From: Cochlodiniinecator piscidefendens
Lineage (GTDB): Bacteria; Pseudomonadota; Alphaproteobacteria; Rhodobacterales; Rhodobacteraceae
Length of the DNA stretch: 64,000 bases
Reading direction: 5' to 3'
Assembly (NCBI RefSeq): GCF_011326755.1
Contig: NZ_JAAOIE010000001.1
Span: 336,344-400,343 of the forward strand
The notes beneath the pieces were generated by a model. It saw nothing but the letters and a program-made list of their open reading frames with translations. It was not told where the DNA came from and did no database searches. The translations under genes and the position numbers were made by a program. This document shows, in pieces, positions 1 through 9,349 of this stretch. The number at the start of each line of letters is the position of its first letter. The first letter of the stretch is position 1.

Positions 1-149
1 AATCACCATCCTATTGGAACAAAATTTCAAAAATCCCCCATATTACAATGCGATAAAGAACATCGTTGGCGATTCTATCTTTCCCGGTTTCCCTTTTTGC
101 GAATCGTCATTAAGGTGAGCGCAGAAAAACCAATATGGGAGAGAAAATA

Positions 150-1334
150 ATGAAAAAAATGCTCATGGCGACCGCAGCAACCGCACTATTGGCGGGAACA
201 GCTTCTGCAGACGACGTCAAACTCGGCATCCTCATCGGCTTCACCGGTCCAATTGAATCACTTGCAACCCACATGGGCGCAGGCGCAGAGCTTGCGATCT
301 CTGAAGTAAACGCTGCTGGTGGTATTTTAGACGGTACAAACGTTGCTGGCGTACGCGCTGATACAGGTTGTATCGACAACGGCTTATCCACATCAAACGC
401 TGAACGTCTGATTTCTGCTGAAGGCGTTTCTGGCCTGATCGGTGGCGACTGTTCTGGTGTGACTGGTGCGATTTTGCAAAACGTCGCAATTCCAAACGGC
501 ATGGTTATGATTTCACCGTCAGCAACTTCGCCCGCTCTATCAACCGTAGAAGACCAAGGCCTTTTCTTCCGCACAGCACCATCTGATGCGCGTGAAGGTC
601 AGGTTATGGCTGAAATCCTAATGGATCGCGGTTTCCAATCTGTTGCATTGACCTACACAAACAACGACTACGGCAAAGGTTTGGCTGACGCATTCCAAGC
701 TGCTTACGAAGCGGCTGGCGGTTCTGTCACCATCAATGCTGCACACGAAGATGGCAAAGCAGACTATTCAGCTGAGGTTGGCGCGCTTGCATCTGCAGGC
801 GGCGATATTCTTGTTGTTGCTGGTTACCTTGACCAAGGTGGTCTTGGCATCATCAATGCTTCGCTTGACTCTGGCGCGTTCGAACAATTTGTTCTGCCGG
901 GTGGCATGATCGGTGACTCTCTGCCAGAAAATGTTGGCCCAGACCTTAATGGTTCATTTGGTCAAATCGCTGGCGCACCTGGTCGCGGTTCTGAAACTAT
1001 GGCTGCTTTCGGCGAAGAGCATGGTTTTGAAGGCACCTCACCTTACGCACCAGAAAGCTATGACGCAGCAGCATTGTTCATGCTTGCAATGGAAGCATCA
1101 GGTTCATCTGATCCAGCTGATTACGTTGGTGAAATCCTGAACGTTGCAAACGCACCAGGCGAAGAAATCTACCCAGGTGAACTCGCAAAAGCATTGGACA
1201 TCCTGCGTGCCGGTGGTGAAATCGATTACGTTGGTGGTTCTGCTGTTGAATTGATCGGTGGCGGCGAAAGCGCTGGTTCTTACCGTGAAATCGAAGTGCA
1301 AGACGGCGCAAACACAACCGTACGTTTCCGCTAA
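150..1334 (+). CDS. Branched-chain amino-acid-type ABC transporter substrate-binding protein (LivK-like)
   Basis: Periplasmic receptor that delivers an amino acid or related ligand to the LivHM permease encoded downstream. An ATG at 135 is possible, but the ATG at 150 has GGGAGAG at 137-143 and opens directly into a Sec signal peptide (MKKMLMATAATALL, cleavage near TASA/DD at residue 20), giving 394 residues. The mature part has the Peripla_BP_6 pattern: an early GxTGPI stretch, a pair of Cys residues within the first 100 residues that probably forms the family disulfide, and a TYTNNDYGKG segment mid-protein. It heads a five-gene transporter operon and is separated from livG by a strong terminator, which would give more receptor than permease. 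The ligand cannot be read from sequence; in roseobacters this family covers amino acids, amides and aromatic acids. Confidence 0.93.
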   Translation: MKKMLMATAATALLAGTASADDVKLGILIGFTGPIESLATHMGAGAELAISEVNAAGGILDGTNVAGVRADTGCIDNGLSTSNAERLISAEGVSGLIGGDCSGVTGAILQNVAIPNGMVMISPSATSPALSTVEDQGLFFRTAPSDAREGQVMAEILMDRGFQSVALTYTNNDYGKGLADAFQAAYEAAGGSVTINAAHEDGKADYSAEVGALASAGGDILVVAGYLDQGGLGIINASLDSGAFEQFVLPGGMIGDSLPENVGPDLNGSFGQIAGAPGRGSETMAAFGEEHGFEGTSPYAPESYDAAALFMLAMEASGSSDPADYVGEILNVANAPGEEIYPGELAKALDILRAGGEIDYVGGSAVELIGGGESAGSYREIEVQDGANTTVRFR

Positions 1335-1355
1335 GTTCTGAAACACAAACGCAAG

Positions 1356-1384
1356 CAGCCCGGGCAGGTTCCCGGGCTGTTTTC
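1356..1384 (+). terminator. Hairpin after the LivK-like gene
   Basis: A perfect 9-bp stem (CAGCCCGGG / CCCGGGCTG) with a 6-nt loop is followed by TTTT. It lies between the binding-protein gene and livG, so it probably acts as a leaky terminator or 3'-end stabiliser that sets receptor in excess over the permease. Confidence 0.85.
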
Positions 1385-1431
1385 ATAAGAAGGGTCAAAA
1401 AAATGATCCACCAAACAAGGGGAAGTGGGAC

Positions 1432-2220
1432 ATGATCGTCGTTGACGGATTGGTCAAAAAGTTTGGCGGCTTCCACGCTGTTGATGGGGCATCGCTCTCT
1501 ATCGAAAAAGGTACGATTACGGGGCTTATTGGCCCGAATGGCGCCGGGAAAACCACATTATTCAACGTGATTGCCGGGGTTCATAGCCCAACGGCAGGAC
1601 GTGTAACCATGCAAGGCGAAGACATTACCGGTCTGCCGCCGCATGAACTATTTCATAAGGGCCTCCTGCGAACATTTCAGATCGCGCATGAATTTAGCTC
1701 AATGACATGCCGTGAAAATCTAATGATGGTTCCAGGCGGTCAATCCGGCGAAACGCTGTGGAATACATGGTTTGGACGCAAACGCATCGCTGAAGAAGAA
1801 CGGGCGTTGCGCGCGAAAGCGGACGAAGTACTTGAGTTTTTGACAATCGAACATTTGTCAGAACAACGCGCGGGTGAAATCTCAGGCGGTCAGAAAAAGC
1901 TGCTCGAACTAGGGCGTACCATGATGGTCGACGCCAAGATCGTATTCTTGGATGAGGTTGGCGCAGGTGTGAACCGCACATTGCTAAACACTATTGGCGA
2001 CGCGATTGTACGCCTCAACAAAGAACGTGATTACACCTTTGTTGTGATTGAACATGACATGGATTTCATCGGCCGCATTTGCGATCCCGTTATCTGTATG
2101 GCAGAGGGCAAGGTCCTGGCCGAAGGCACGCTGGATGAAATCAAAGCCAACGAACAGGTCATCGAAGCCTATCTGGGCACTGGCCTCAAAAACAAAGTGA
2201 AAGAGGAGACAGGCGCATGA
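1432..2220 (+). CDS. livG: ABC transporter ATP-binding protein (LivG type)
   Basis: One of two cytoplasmic ATPases that drive the LivHM permease. Its 262 residues carry Walker A GPNGAGKTT at 34-42, an SGGQ signature near 151-154, Walker B ending FLDE at 172-175, and an H-loop EHD. A GGGGAAG Shine-Dalgarno sequence precedes the ATG. Its TGA overlaps the start of livF (ATGA), indicating translational coupling. Oddity: the residue after the catalytic Glu is Val (DEV-GAGVN) where LivG proteins usually have Pro (DEP-AAGLN). The rest of the nucleotide site looks intact, so I expect a working ATPase. Confidence 0.93.
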   Translation: MIVVDGLVKKFGGFHAVDGASLSIEKGTITGLIGPNGAGKTTLFNVIAGVHSPTAGRVTMQGEDITGLPPHELFHKGLLRTFQIAHEFSSMTCRENLMMVPGGQSGETLWNTWFGRKRIAEEERALRAKADEVLEFLTIEHLSEQRAGEISGGQKKLLELGRTMMVDAKIVFLDEVGAGVNRTLLNTIGDAIVRLNKERDYTFVVIEHDMDFIGRICDPVICMAEGKVLAEGTLDEIKANEQVIEAYLGTGLKNKVKEETGA

Positions 2221-2930
2221 GCGAACCTTTCCTCATCGGGGATAAAATGACCGGGGGCTACGGTAAGGGCCCTGATATTCTCCATGATTGTACACTTGCT
2301 GTAAACAAAGGCGAAATCGCTGTGATTGTCGGGCCAAATGGCGCTGGAAAATCCACAGCGATGAAGGCCGTTTTCGGTATGTTAAACGTCCATACAGGCG
2401 CTGTGCGTTTGAATGGCGAAGACATAACAAAGCTTTCGCCTCAGGCACGCGTTGCCAAAGGCATGGGGTTTGTGCCGCAAACCTCTAACATTTTCACATC
2501 AATGACCGTTGAAGAAAACCTAGAGATGGGTGCCTTCCTACGCGAAGACGGCATGGAAGAAACCATGCAACAGGTTTATGATCTGTTTCCTATTCTAAAG
2601 GAAAAACGCCTTCAGGCCGCGGGTGAGCTTTCGGGTGGCCAGCGTCAACAGGTTGCGGTTGGTCGCGCTTTGATGACCAAACCAACGGTGCTGATGCTAG
2701 ATGAACCCACAGCAGGCGTTTCACCTATTGTGATGGATGAACTTTTTGATCGTATTATAGAAGTGGCCCGTACTGGGATCTCAATTTTGATGGTCGAACA
2801 AAACGCAAGGCAAGCACTTGAAATCGCGGATAAAGGTTATGTTCTCGTGCAAGGTGCCAATCGCTTCACCGACACCGGACAGGCCCTACTGGCCGACCCC
2901 GAAGTCCGCAAATCTTTCTTGGGGGGTTAA
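2217..2930 (+). CDS. livF: ABC transporter ATP-binding protein (LivF type)
   Basis: Second ATPase subunit of the Liv-type importer, 237 residues. Walker A GPNGAGKST is at 39-47, followed later by LSGGQRQQ, a canonical LMLDEPTAGVSP Walker B and the H-loop region LMVEQN, in which Gln replaces His as is common in LivF. It overlaps livG by four bases and lies 3 bp before livH, so the transporter genes form one tightly coupled unit. Confidence 0.94.
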   Translation: MSEPFLIGDKMTGGYGKGPDILHDCTLAVNKGEIAVIVGPNGAGKSTAMKAVFGMLNVHTGAVRLNGEDITKLSPQARVAKGMGFVPQTSNIFTSMTVEENLEMGAFLREDGMEETMQQVYDLFPILKEKRLQAAGELSGGQRQQVAVGRALMTKPTVLMLDEPTAGVSPIVMDELFDRIIEVARTGISILMVEQNARQALEIADKGYVLVQGANRFTDTGQALLADPEVRKSFLGG

Positions 2931-2933
2931 GAG

Positions 2934-3944
2934 ATGGATCTTTTAAACGCATTTATCGCGCTATCAAACTTCGTTCTCATCCCCGGCATTGCATATGGCA
3001 GCCAACTCGCGCTTGGTGCGCTTGGGGTTACGTTAATCTACGGCATCTTGCGCTTTTCCAACTTTGCGCACGGCGACACGATGGCCTTTGGCGCAATGGC
3101 AACAATCATGGTCACATGGTTGCTTCAGTCTTGGGGTATTTCACTTGGGCCACTTCCAACAGCACTGCTCGCCCTGCCCTTTGGTATCGCGTTTACTGCG
3201 CTGTTATTGTTGGGGACAGACCGGGTAATTTATCGGTTTTACCGCACCCAAAAATCTCCGCCAGTGATTTTCTTAATCGTGTCATTGGGCGTCATGTTCA
3301 TCATGAACGGCCTTGTGCGCTTCATCATTGGGCCTGGTGATCAACGTTTTGCAGATGGCGAACGCTTCATCATCAGAGCTCGTGAATTCAAAGCGTGGAC
3401 CGGATTGTCCGAAGGTCTGGCCTTTAAAACATCGCAAGGCATCACCGTCATCACCGCAGTGATCGTGGTTGCATGGTTGTTTTGGTTCCTGAACAAAACA
3501 CGCACCGGTAAATCTATGCGCGCGTTTTCTGACAACGAAGATCTGGCGTTGCTGTCCGGGATTAATCCCGAACGTGTCGTGACCATTACGTGGATCTTGG
3601 TGGCGGCTTTGGCGACAATCGCGGGTGTACTGTATGGTCTGGACAAAGGGTTTAAACCTTTCACCTACTTCCAACTCTTGCTGCCCATCTTTGCGGCGGC
3701 CATTGTTGGCGGATTGGGGAATCCGCTTGGTGCGATCACCGGCGGGTTTGTCATCGCGTTTTCCGAAGTCACAATCACTTATGCCTTTAAAAAGGTGCTG
3801 ACTTACATCCTACCGGACAGTTTGGATCCAACTGGGCTCGTGCAGCTTTTATCCACCGATTACAAATTCGCGGTGTCATTTGTTATTCTGATCATCGTGT
3901 TGCTGTTTAAACCAACCGGCCTGTTCAAAGGAAAAGCGCTATGA
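2934..3944 (+). CDS. livH: Branched-chain amino-acid-type ABC permease (LivH)
   Basis: Inner-membrane permease subunit of the BPD_transp_2 family, 336 residues. Hydrophobic helices run through most of the chain; it has the early motif YGSQLALGALGVTLIYGILRF.NFAHG typical of LivH and a C-terminal IVGGLGNPLGAI.GG stretch. Length is slightly above the usual 290-310. It overlaps livM by ATGA at 3941 and pairs with it to form the translocation pore. Confidence 0.93.
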   Translation: MDLLNAFIALSNFVLIPGIAYGSQLALGALGVTLIYGILRFSNFAHGDTMAFGAMATIMVTWLLQSWGISLGPLPTALLALPFGIAFTALLLLGTDRVIYRFYRTQKSPPVIFLIVSLGVMFIMNGLVRFIIGPGDQRFADGERFIIRAREFKAWTGLSEGLAFKTSQGITVITAVIVVAWLFWFLNKTRTGKSMRAFSDNEDLALLSGINPERVVTITWILVAALATIAGVLYGLDKGFKPFTYFQLLLPIFAAAIVGGLGNPLGAITGGFVIAFSEVTITYAFKKVLTYILPDSLDPTGLVQLLSTDYKFAVSFVILIIVLLFKPTGLFKGKAL

Positions 3945-5245
3945 CTGTAAACATGAAAAATATCTCTTTGTTTGCGCTTGTTGGTGTTTTGATCATCGGC
4001 GCAGGCATTATCCAAGGGGCAAACACTGCTCTGCTCATCCTTAACTTTGGTCTCATTTCCGCAATCATGTCCTTAGGGGTGAACCTGCAATGGGGCCTCG
4101 CTGGGCTGTTGAATGTCGGAGTTATGGGGTTCGTTGCCTTGGGCGGTTTGGCCGCTGTATTGGTTTCGATGCCGACAACTTACGATGCATGGTCTGCGGG
4201 CGGTGGACGTATGATCGTGGCCTTATTGGTTGGGCTCGGTGCAATTATTGCCACTGTTTTTGCCTATAAAAAGCTACCCGCTGGTAAAACCCGCACACTT
4301 GCGATCCTTGTTCTATTGATTGCTGGGTTTTTCTTATTCCGTAGTTTATTTGACGCGGCCGTCACAGAAATTGAACGCGTCAATCCGGCGGGAACGGGAT
4401 ATCTAGGTGGTTTGGGCTTGCCTGTGATTATCTCATGGCCTGTTGGTGGTTTGCTTGCCGCTGGTGCTGCGTGGGTTATTGGTAAAGTCGCGCTTGGGCT
4501 TCGGTCTGATTATCTGGCGATTGCAACGCTTGGCATTGCAGAAATCATTATCTCTTTGCTGAAAAACGAAGATTGGCTAAGCCGTGGCGTTAAAAACGTC
4601 GTGGGTATTCCACGCCCGGTCCCTTACGAAGTTGACCTTCAAGCATCGCAAGCATTCATCGACACTGCAGCCAGCATTGGGTTTGAACCTGTTCTAGCCT
4701 CTACCCTGTTTGTTAAACTGTGTTATGCGGCATTGTTTACGACAGTTCTGTTGATCTTACTTTGGTTGTCTCAAATGGCGCTCAACTCCCCTTGGGGGCG
4801 CATGATGCGTGCTATTCGTGATAATGAAGTGTCTTCTCAAGCGATGGGTAAAAACATCACGGCACGTCACCTGCAGATTTTTATTCTCGGTTCCGCCATT
4901 TGCGGTATTGCTGGCGCCATGATGACGACACTTGATAGTCAGCTCACCCCGACAGCGTACCAGCCATTGCGTTTCACCTTTCTCGTTTGGGTGATGGTCA
5001 TTGTCGGTGGGTCAGGTAACAACTGGGGTTCGGTTCTCGGCGGGTTCCTCATTTGGTTCCTTTGGGTCGAAGTAGAACCCATGGGCGCTGCACTGATGAA
5101 TTTGATCACTGCACCAATGGCTGATGGTTACTGGCTAAAGGATCATTTGCTTGAATCAGTTGCCCATATGCGACTTTTGACTATGGGGATTATTTTAATC
5201 GTGGTCCTCAGGTTTAGTCCCAAAGGCCTGATCCCAGAAAAATAA
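3941..5245 (+). CDS. livM: Branched-chain amino-acid-type ABC permease (LivM)
   Basis: Second permease subunit, 434 residues, multi-spanning. Family marks include the GVNLQWGLAGLLNVGVMGFVALG region near residues 45-68, the cytoplasmic WGRMMRAIRDNE loop that contacts the ATPases, and the late VGGSGNNWGSVLGG stretch. It ends the operon and is followed within 10 bases by a strong terminator. Confidence 0.93.
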   Translation: MTVNMKNISLFALVGVLIIGAGIIQGANTALLILNFGLISAIMSLGVNLQWGLAGLLNVGVMGFVALGGLAAVLVSMPTTYDAWSAGGGRMIVALLVGLGAIIATVFAYKKLPAGKTRTLAILVLLIAGFFLFRSLFDAAVTEIERVNPAGTGYLGGLGLPVIISWPVGGLLAAGAAWVIGKVALGLRSDYLAIATLGIAEIIISLLKNEDWLSRGVKNVVGIPRPVPYEVDLQASQAFIDTAASIGFEPVLASTLFVKLCYAALFTTVLLILLWLSQMALNSPWGRMMRAIRDNEVSSQAMGKNITARHLQIFILGSAICGIAGAMMTTLDSQLTPTAYQPLRFTFLVWVMVIVGGSGNNWGSVLGGFLIWFLWVEVEPMGAALMNLITAPMADGYWLKDHLLESVAHMRLLTMGIILIVVLRFSPKGLIPEK

Positions 5246-5250
5246 CTTCA

Positions 5251-5280
5251 AAACCCCCGCCTTTTTGGTGGGGGTTTTTC
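5251..5280 (+). terminator. Rho-independent terminator after livM
   Basis: An 11-bp stem with one G-T pair (arms 5251-5261 and 5267-5277), a five-T loop, and a T run on the 3' side. It closes the livKGFHM operon. Confidence 0.92.
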
Positions 5281-5358
5281 GTTGAGACACAGCGTCACGC
5301 TTTACAGAGCCTATAGACATTCGTTATCTGAACATGCGTTCAATTAAAGGGCTATGTG

Positions 5359-6114
5359 ATGCAAATACAAACGACCAAAGCAATTATCACCGGTGGTGCC
5401 TCTGGTTTAGGCGAGGCCACAGCGCGTGTTCTTCGCGCTGCTGGGGCCGAAATCACGCTATTGGATCGCGACGCCACGCGTGGGCCTCTGGTCGCCTCAG
5501 AAATAGGTGGGCATTTTGTTGAAACAGATGTCACAGACGAACAATCCGTAGCGACCGCGATAGAAAAAGCTTCTGGCGCAATGAGCGGATTAAATGCCTG
5601 TATCAATTGCGCAGGTATCGCGACAGGTGAAAAAACCGTCGGGCGCAACGGTGCGCACGCATTGGATAGTTTTCAACGCACTATAAATATCAATTTGGTC
5701 GGTAGTTTTAACGTCTTACGACTTGCTGCGGCGCAGATGGCCAACAACACCCCCAACGAGGACGGCGAACGCGGCGTGATCGTCAACACAGCGTCTATTG
5801 CTGCTTTTGACGGGCAAAAAGGTCAGGCCGCCTATGGTGCCTCTAAGGCAGGCATAGCGGGCCTAACACTTCCGGTTGCTCGTGACCTAAGTTCAATTGG
5901 AGTGCGGATCATGGCCATCGCGCCGGGAATTTTCCTAACCCCCATGTTAGAAGGTTTGGGGCAGGACATTATAGACGGCCTGTCAGCGGATGTGACCTTT
6001 CCAAAACGGTTGGGTAAACCATCTGAATTTGCACGCTTGGCCCAGTTCATCATCGAAAGCCCCTACCTCAACGGCGAAGTCATTCGCATTGATGGCGCAC
6101 TTAGAATGCAATGA
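5359..6114 (+). CDS. SDR-family oxidoreductase, 3-hydroxyacyl-CoA dehydrogenase type 2-like
   Basis: Predicted NAD-dependent short-chain dehydrogenase of 251 residues. The Rossmann motif TGGASGLG is near residues 11-18, the acidic residues after beta-2 (LLDRD) favour NAD over NADP, and the catalytic set appears as NTAS, then YGASK. Overall layout and the PFPKRLG-like C-terminal region resemble HSD10/fadB2-type enzymes, so a role in (branched-chain) fatty acyl-CoA oxidation is plausible. The start is the ATG at 5359, eight bases after AAAGG; a GTG one codon upstream is possible. It is convergent with uup. Confidence 0.85.
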   Translation: MQIQTTKAIITGGASGLGEATARVLRAAGAEITLLDRDATRGPLVASEIGGHFVETDVTDEQSVATAIEKASGAMSGLNACINCAGIATGEKTVGRNGAHALDSFQRTININLVGSFNVLRLAAAQMANNTPNEDGERGVIVNTASIAAFDGQKGQAAYGASKAGIAGLTLPVARDLSSIGVRIMAIAPGIFLTPMLEGLGQDIIDGLSADVTFPKRLGKPSEFARLAQFIIESPYLNGEVIRIDGALRMQ

Positions 6115-6124
6115 AAAGCGGGAC

Positions 6125-7936
6125 TTAGGCCCCTGCTTTCTCTTCGAGCATCATCCACTCTTCCTCAGCGTCCGACAGAGCCGCATGGCGTTCTACCAAT
6201 GCATCAGAGCCTTTTTGAAACTTCACCGGTTCTTTGGTGAACATATCAGGGTCGGATAAGAACACCTCAAGCTTGGCAATCTCAGCCTCTAGGCGTTCGA
6301 TCACGGCTGGCAGTTCTTCCAATCGATGTTTTTCGGTAAACGATAACCCTGTCTCAACAGGCCTTTCAGCTTTTAGCATATCTGATTTTTTTGCTTTGGG
6401 TTTCGCTTTTTCTTCGGCTTTCTCAACGACACCGCGTTGGATCTGATAATCACTCCAGCCCCCGGCATAGGTCGTCGCAATTCCATTGCCTTCCATCGCG
6501 ATGGTTTTTTCCGCGACCCGATCTAAGAAGTCCCGATCGTGGCTGACCAATAGAACTGTACCGTCATATTCGCCCAATATGTCTTGCAACAAATCCAATG
6601 TTTCCACATCGAGATCGTTGGTCGGCTCATCCAAGATCAAAACATTTGATGGTTTAGCCATCAGTTTTGAAAGTAAAAGCCGGGCTTTTTCACCACCAGA
6701 CAAAGATCGAACCGGCGCACGCGCCTGTGCTTCGTCAAATAGGAACTCTTTTAGATAGCCAACCACATGGCGGGGCATACCGCGCACCATGATTTGGTCG
6801 GCTTTACCTGAAACGCCCAGCTCTGGGTCGCTCGCTAAGCTGTCCCAAAGGGTCATATCCGGATCAAGCTGCGCGCGATTCTGATCAAACACAGCCAATT
6901 CAAGGTTGGTGCCCAGTTGAATAGAACCACTGTCAGGCGTTTCTTGGCCGATCAGCATTTTCAGCAATGTGGTTTTGCCAGCACCATTGGGGCCAACAAA
7001 TGCGATACGATCCCCGCGTAACACGCGCAGAGAAAACGGATTTAGGATCGTTTTATCGCCGTAGGACTTTGAAATATCCACCGCTTCGATCACACGCTTG
7101 CCTGATTTGCTTCCACTTTCCATCGCCATTGCGGCCGTGCCTTGGCGTTTAATTTGTGCGGCGCGGTCGGCCTTCATTTCATGCAATGCACGCAAGCGGC
7201 CTTGGTTACGTTTCCGACGTGCTGAAATGCCCTCAACAGCCCACCGTGCCTCGGCTTTGATCTTGCGGTTTAGCTTGTGACGTTGTTCGTCTTCTTCTTC
7301 CCAGGTCTTATCACGCCAAGCCTCAAAAGCGGCGAAGCCTTTCTCCTGACGCTTTACAGAACCTCTATCAATCCAAAGGGTTGCACGCGTAAGTTCATTT
7401 AAGAATGCCCTATCGTGACTGATCAACACATAGGCCGCGCGCGTTTCTTTAAGCTCGCGTTCGAGCCAACCAATGGCTTCGATATCTAAGTGGTTGGTCG
7501 GTTCGTCTAACAGCATCAGTTCAGGCGCTTCGGCCAAGAGTTTCGCCAATGCCGCGCGGCGGCGTTCCCCACCTGAGGCCGTATCGACCGGCGTATCTGG
7601 ATTAAACTTCAGCCCTTCGGCCACCATCGCCACCTTATAAGACTCAGATGCGTCAAGCCCGCTCGCTGCGAAATCGCCAAGGGTTGCAAAGGCCGATAAA
7701 TCTGGATCTTGATCCATATAACCAACGCTAATTCCGGGTGGCACAACACGTTGCCCGCTGTCAGCTTCGACCAGCGCGGCCATCACCTTCATCAAGGTGG
7801 ATTTTCCTGACCCGTTACGTCCAACCAAAGCGACACGGTCGCCCTGTTGCACCACGAGATCTAGGTTTGCAAAAATCGGATCACCCCCAAAGGTGAGCGC
7901 GATATCGGAGAGTTGAAGTAAAGGTATACGTGCCAT
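6125..7936 (-). CDS. uup: ABC-F family ATPase Uup-like
   Basis: Soluble twin-ATPase of the ABC-F class, 603 residues, which acts on ribosomes rather than in transport. Two ATPase domains are visible: Walker A GRNGSGKST near residue 38 and GPNGAGKTT in the second half, each with an LSGGE/ASGGE signature and LLDEPTNHLD or ILDEPTNDLD. The linker between them is Arg/Lys rich (about residues 230-270), as in ABC-F proteins. The C-terminal 80 residues form a Lys/Glu-rich coiled coil (ERLEAEIAKLE), the feature that separates Uup from EttA. The ribosome-binding site before the ATG is weak. Confidence 0.92.
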   Translation of the reverse strand: MARIPLLQLSDIALTFGGDPIFANLDLVVQQGDRVALVGRNGSGKSTLMKVMAALVEADSGQRVVPPGISVGYMDQDPDLSAFATLGDFAASGLDASESYKVAMVAEGLKFNPDTPVDTASGGERRRAALAKLLAEAPELMLLDEPTNHLDIEAIGWLERELKETRAAYVLISHDRAFLNELTRATLWIDRGSVKRQEKGFAAFEAWRDKTWEEEDEQRHKLNRKIKAEARWAVEGISARRKRNQGRLRALHEMKADRAAQIKRQGTAAMAMESGSKSGKRVIEAVDISKSYGDKTILNPFSLRVLRGDRIAFVGPNGAGKTTLLKMLIGQETPDSGSIQLGTNLELAVFDQNRAQLDPDMTLWDSLASDPELGVSGKADQIMVRGMPRHVVGYLKEFLFDEAQARAPVRSLSGGEKARLLLSKLMAKPSNVLILDEPTNDLDVETLDLLQDILGEYDGTVLLVSHDRDFLDRVAEKTIAMEGNGIATTYAGGWSDYQIQRGVVEKAEEKAKPKAKKSDMLKAERPVETGLSFTEKHRLEELPAVIERLEAEIAKLEVFLSDPDMFTKEPVKFQKGSDALVERHAALSDAEEEWMMLEEKAGA

Positions 7937-7974
7937 GGCCTCGGGCTATCTGCCCCATCGACGAAGGTCAATCC

Positions 7975-8706
7975 TTAACCCGAAATCACGCGTAATAGAC
8001 GTTTACGGCCTTCTGAAATTCCAGCCACCTCTAGACCCGTAAAAACATGTAACGTGTTCAAATCACGATCAATAACAGCGTGATCGCTCACCCACCCCCC
8101 CATCATCAGATAGGTGCGCAACAATTGCGGCAATTCTAACAAAGCCTTTTTAGGATCGTAAGAGGTGTTTGAAACCTTTGAAAACTCATAAATTTCTTTG
8201 GCTCTTACGGTGGGTTGTTTCATTTCGGGTGCAAGGTGCTTTCGCGTAAGCAAACCAAAAGCATTTTGATAGACAACCGGATCTGTGCCTGTGAACGAAG
8301 TGCATCCAAACATGAATTTGATATCGTGTTCATCCACAATGCTAGTCAATGTGGCCCATGCCATGCGCAGCACATCAGGATCAGACACACTTGGATCGAT
8401 GCAAAACCGGCCAAGCTCAAGCATTGGAGCATTAAAGTCAGATGAACGAGGCAAACCGTAGAACTGGGCACAGTATCCCCTGTTCAATTCAGTTTCGGTT
8501 TTCACAATCTGAATTCGAAAACACCCGACTAACTCAGCAGAATAACTGTCTTCGATCAGAACGTGTTTGAAAATAACGTCGAAATCATCCGCATCGGTGG
8601 CATAATTAGAATCATAAAAAACGCGCGCGCGCAAACGCTGCGCTTTTAACAAGTCTTCATCATTTTGCGCATAGCGACTTACATATCGGCCAGCCAAAAT
8701 TGACAC
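7975..8706 (-). CDS. olsB: L-ornithine N(alpha)-acyltransferase (OlsB-like GNAT)
   Basis: Predicted first enzyme of ornithine lipid synthesis, transferring a 3-hydroxyacyl group from ACP to ornithine to make lyso-ornithine lipid. The 243 residues match the hemolysin-like GNAT family PF13444: the RARVFYDS segment, ELGRFCIDP near residue 100, and FMFGCTSFTG. The start is GTG at 8706 with AAAAGG seven bases upstream. In Rhodobacteraceae olsB is normally followed by olsA, the second acyltransferase; here the next gene on this strand is uup, so olsA must lie elsewhere or be missing. Confidence 0.85.
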   Translation of the reverse strand: MSILAGRYVSRYAQNDEDLLKAQRLRARVFYDSNYATDADDFDVIFKHVLIEDSYSAELVGCFRIQIVKTETELNRGYCAQFYGLPRSSDFNAPMLELGRFCIDPSVSDPDVLRMAWATLTSIVDEHDIKFMFGCTSFTGTDPVVYQNAFGLLTRKHLAPEMKQPTVRAKEIYEFSKVSNTSYDPKKALLELPQLLRTYLMMGGWVSDHAVIDRDLNTLHVFTGLEVAGISEGRKRLLRVISG

Positions 8707-8806
8707 ATCTTTGCCTTTTGTAATTGATGCCCGCCCAAACAGGCACCCAGTTTACAATGCGTAATATACGCCAATCCGCGCCAAAAACACAGTAGCAGTT
8801 CTATTT

Positions 8807-9262
8807 TTAATTTAAGAACTGGCTCGCATCCAGCACACCAAAGTTCCCAAGGAGCTGCTGCAAGAATGAAACGCCTTCGATGTTGCTATCGGTGACACGT
8901 CTGGAAAGCACCACAACATTTCCGTCTTCTAATCCGAAGCGCTCGATATTCTGAACGACTCCATCGGAATCAAACGAAACGGCAAGAACTTCGCGTTCAA
9001 TTTCAACAGGCGCGCGCCAAGCAAGATGTTGCCAACGGCTTTGCACATAATACCAACCGCTTCCGGCAAGAATACCTGCAGCAGTGGGGCGGCCAATCGA
9101 TTCAGCTACGCTATCTTGGGTATCAACGCCAATAATTACGTTATCCAAATCCTCATCAAGAGGCACGTAACCGTGATTGCGATAGGTCGATGTACAAGAC
9201 GCAAGCGCCAATACAGCAGCCAATACGACGCCTTTTTTCCAATGGTTACGACCTACTATCAT
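8807..9262 (-). CDS. bamE: Outer membrane assembly lipoprotein BamE
   Basis: SmpA/OmlA-family lipoprotein, part of the BAM complex that inserts beta-barrel proteins into the outer membrane. Start chosen at 9262 (MIVGRNHWKKG) because AGAGG lies seven bases upstream; ATGs at 9280 and 9289 would add up to nine residues. A positively charged N-terminus and hydrophobic stretch lead to the lipobox LASC, followed by the BamE core with VGxxTQDSVAESIGRP and GWYYVQ. It is divergent from yceD with an 87-bp gap, the standard alphaproteobacterial arrangement. Confidence 0.88.
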   Translation of the reverse strand: MIVGRNHWKKGVVLAAVLALASCTSTYRNHGYVPLDEDLDNVIIGVDTQDSVAESIGRPTAAGILAGSGWYYVQSRWQHLAWRAPVEIEREVLAVSFDSDGVVQNIERFGLEDGNVVVLSRRVTDSNIEGVSFLQQLLGNFGVLDASQFLN

Positions 9263-9349
9263 ATCTCGACCTCTTGCCATGCCTTGCATTGCCTCGTATC
9301 CGACTTACAGAATGAATGAGCTCTATTCAAGAAAGGAAGCGCACGCATC

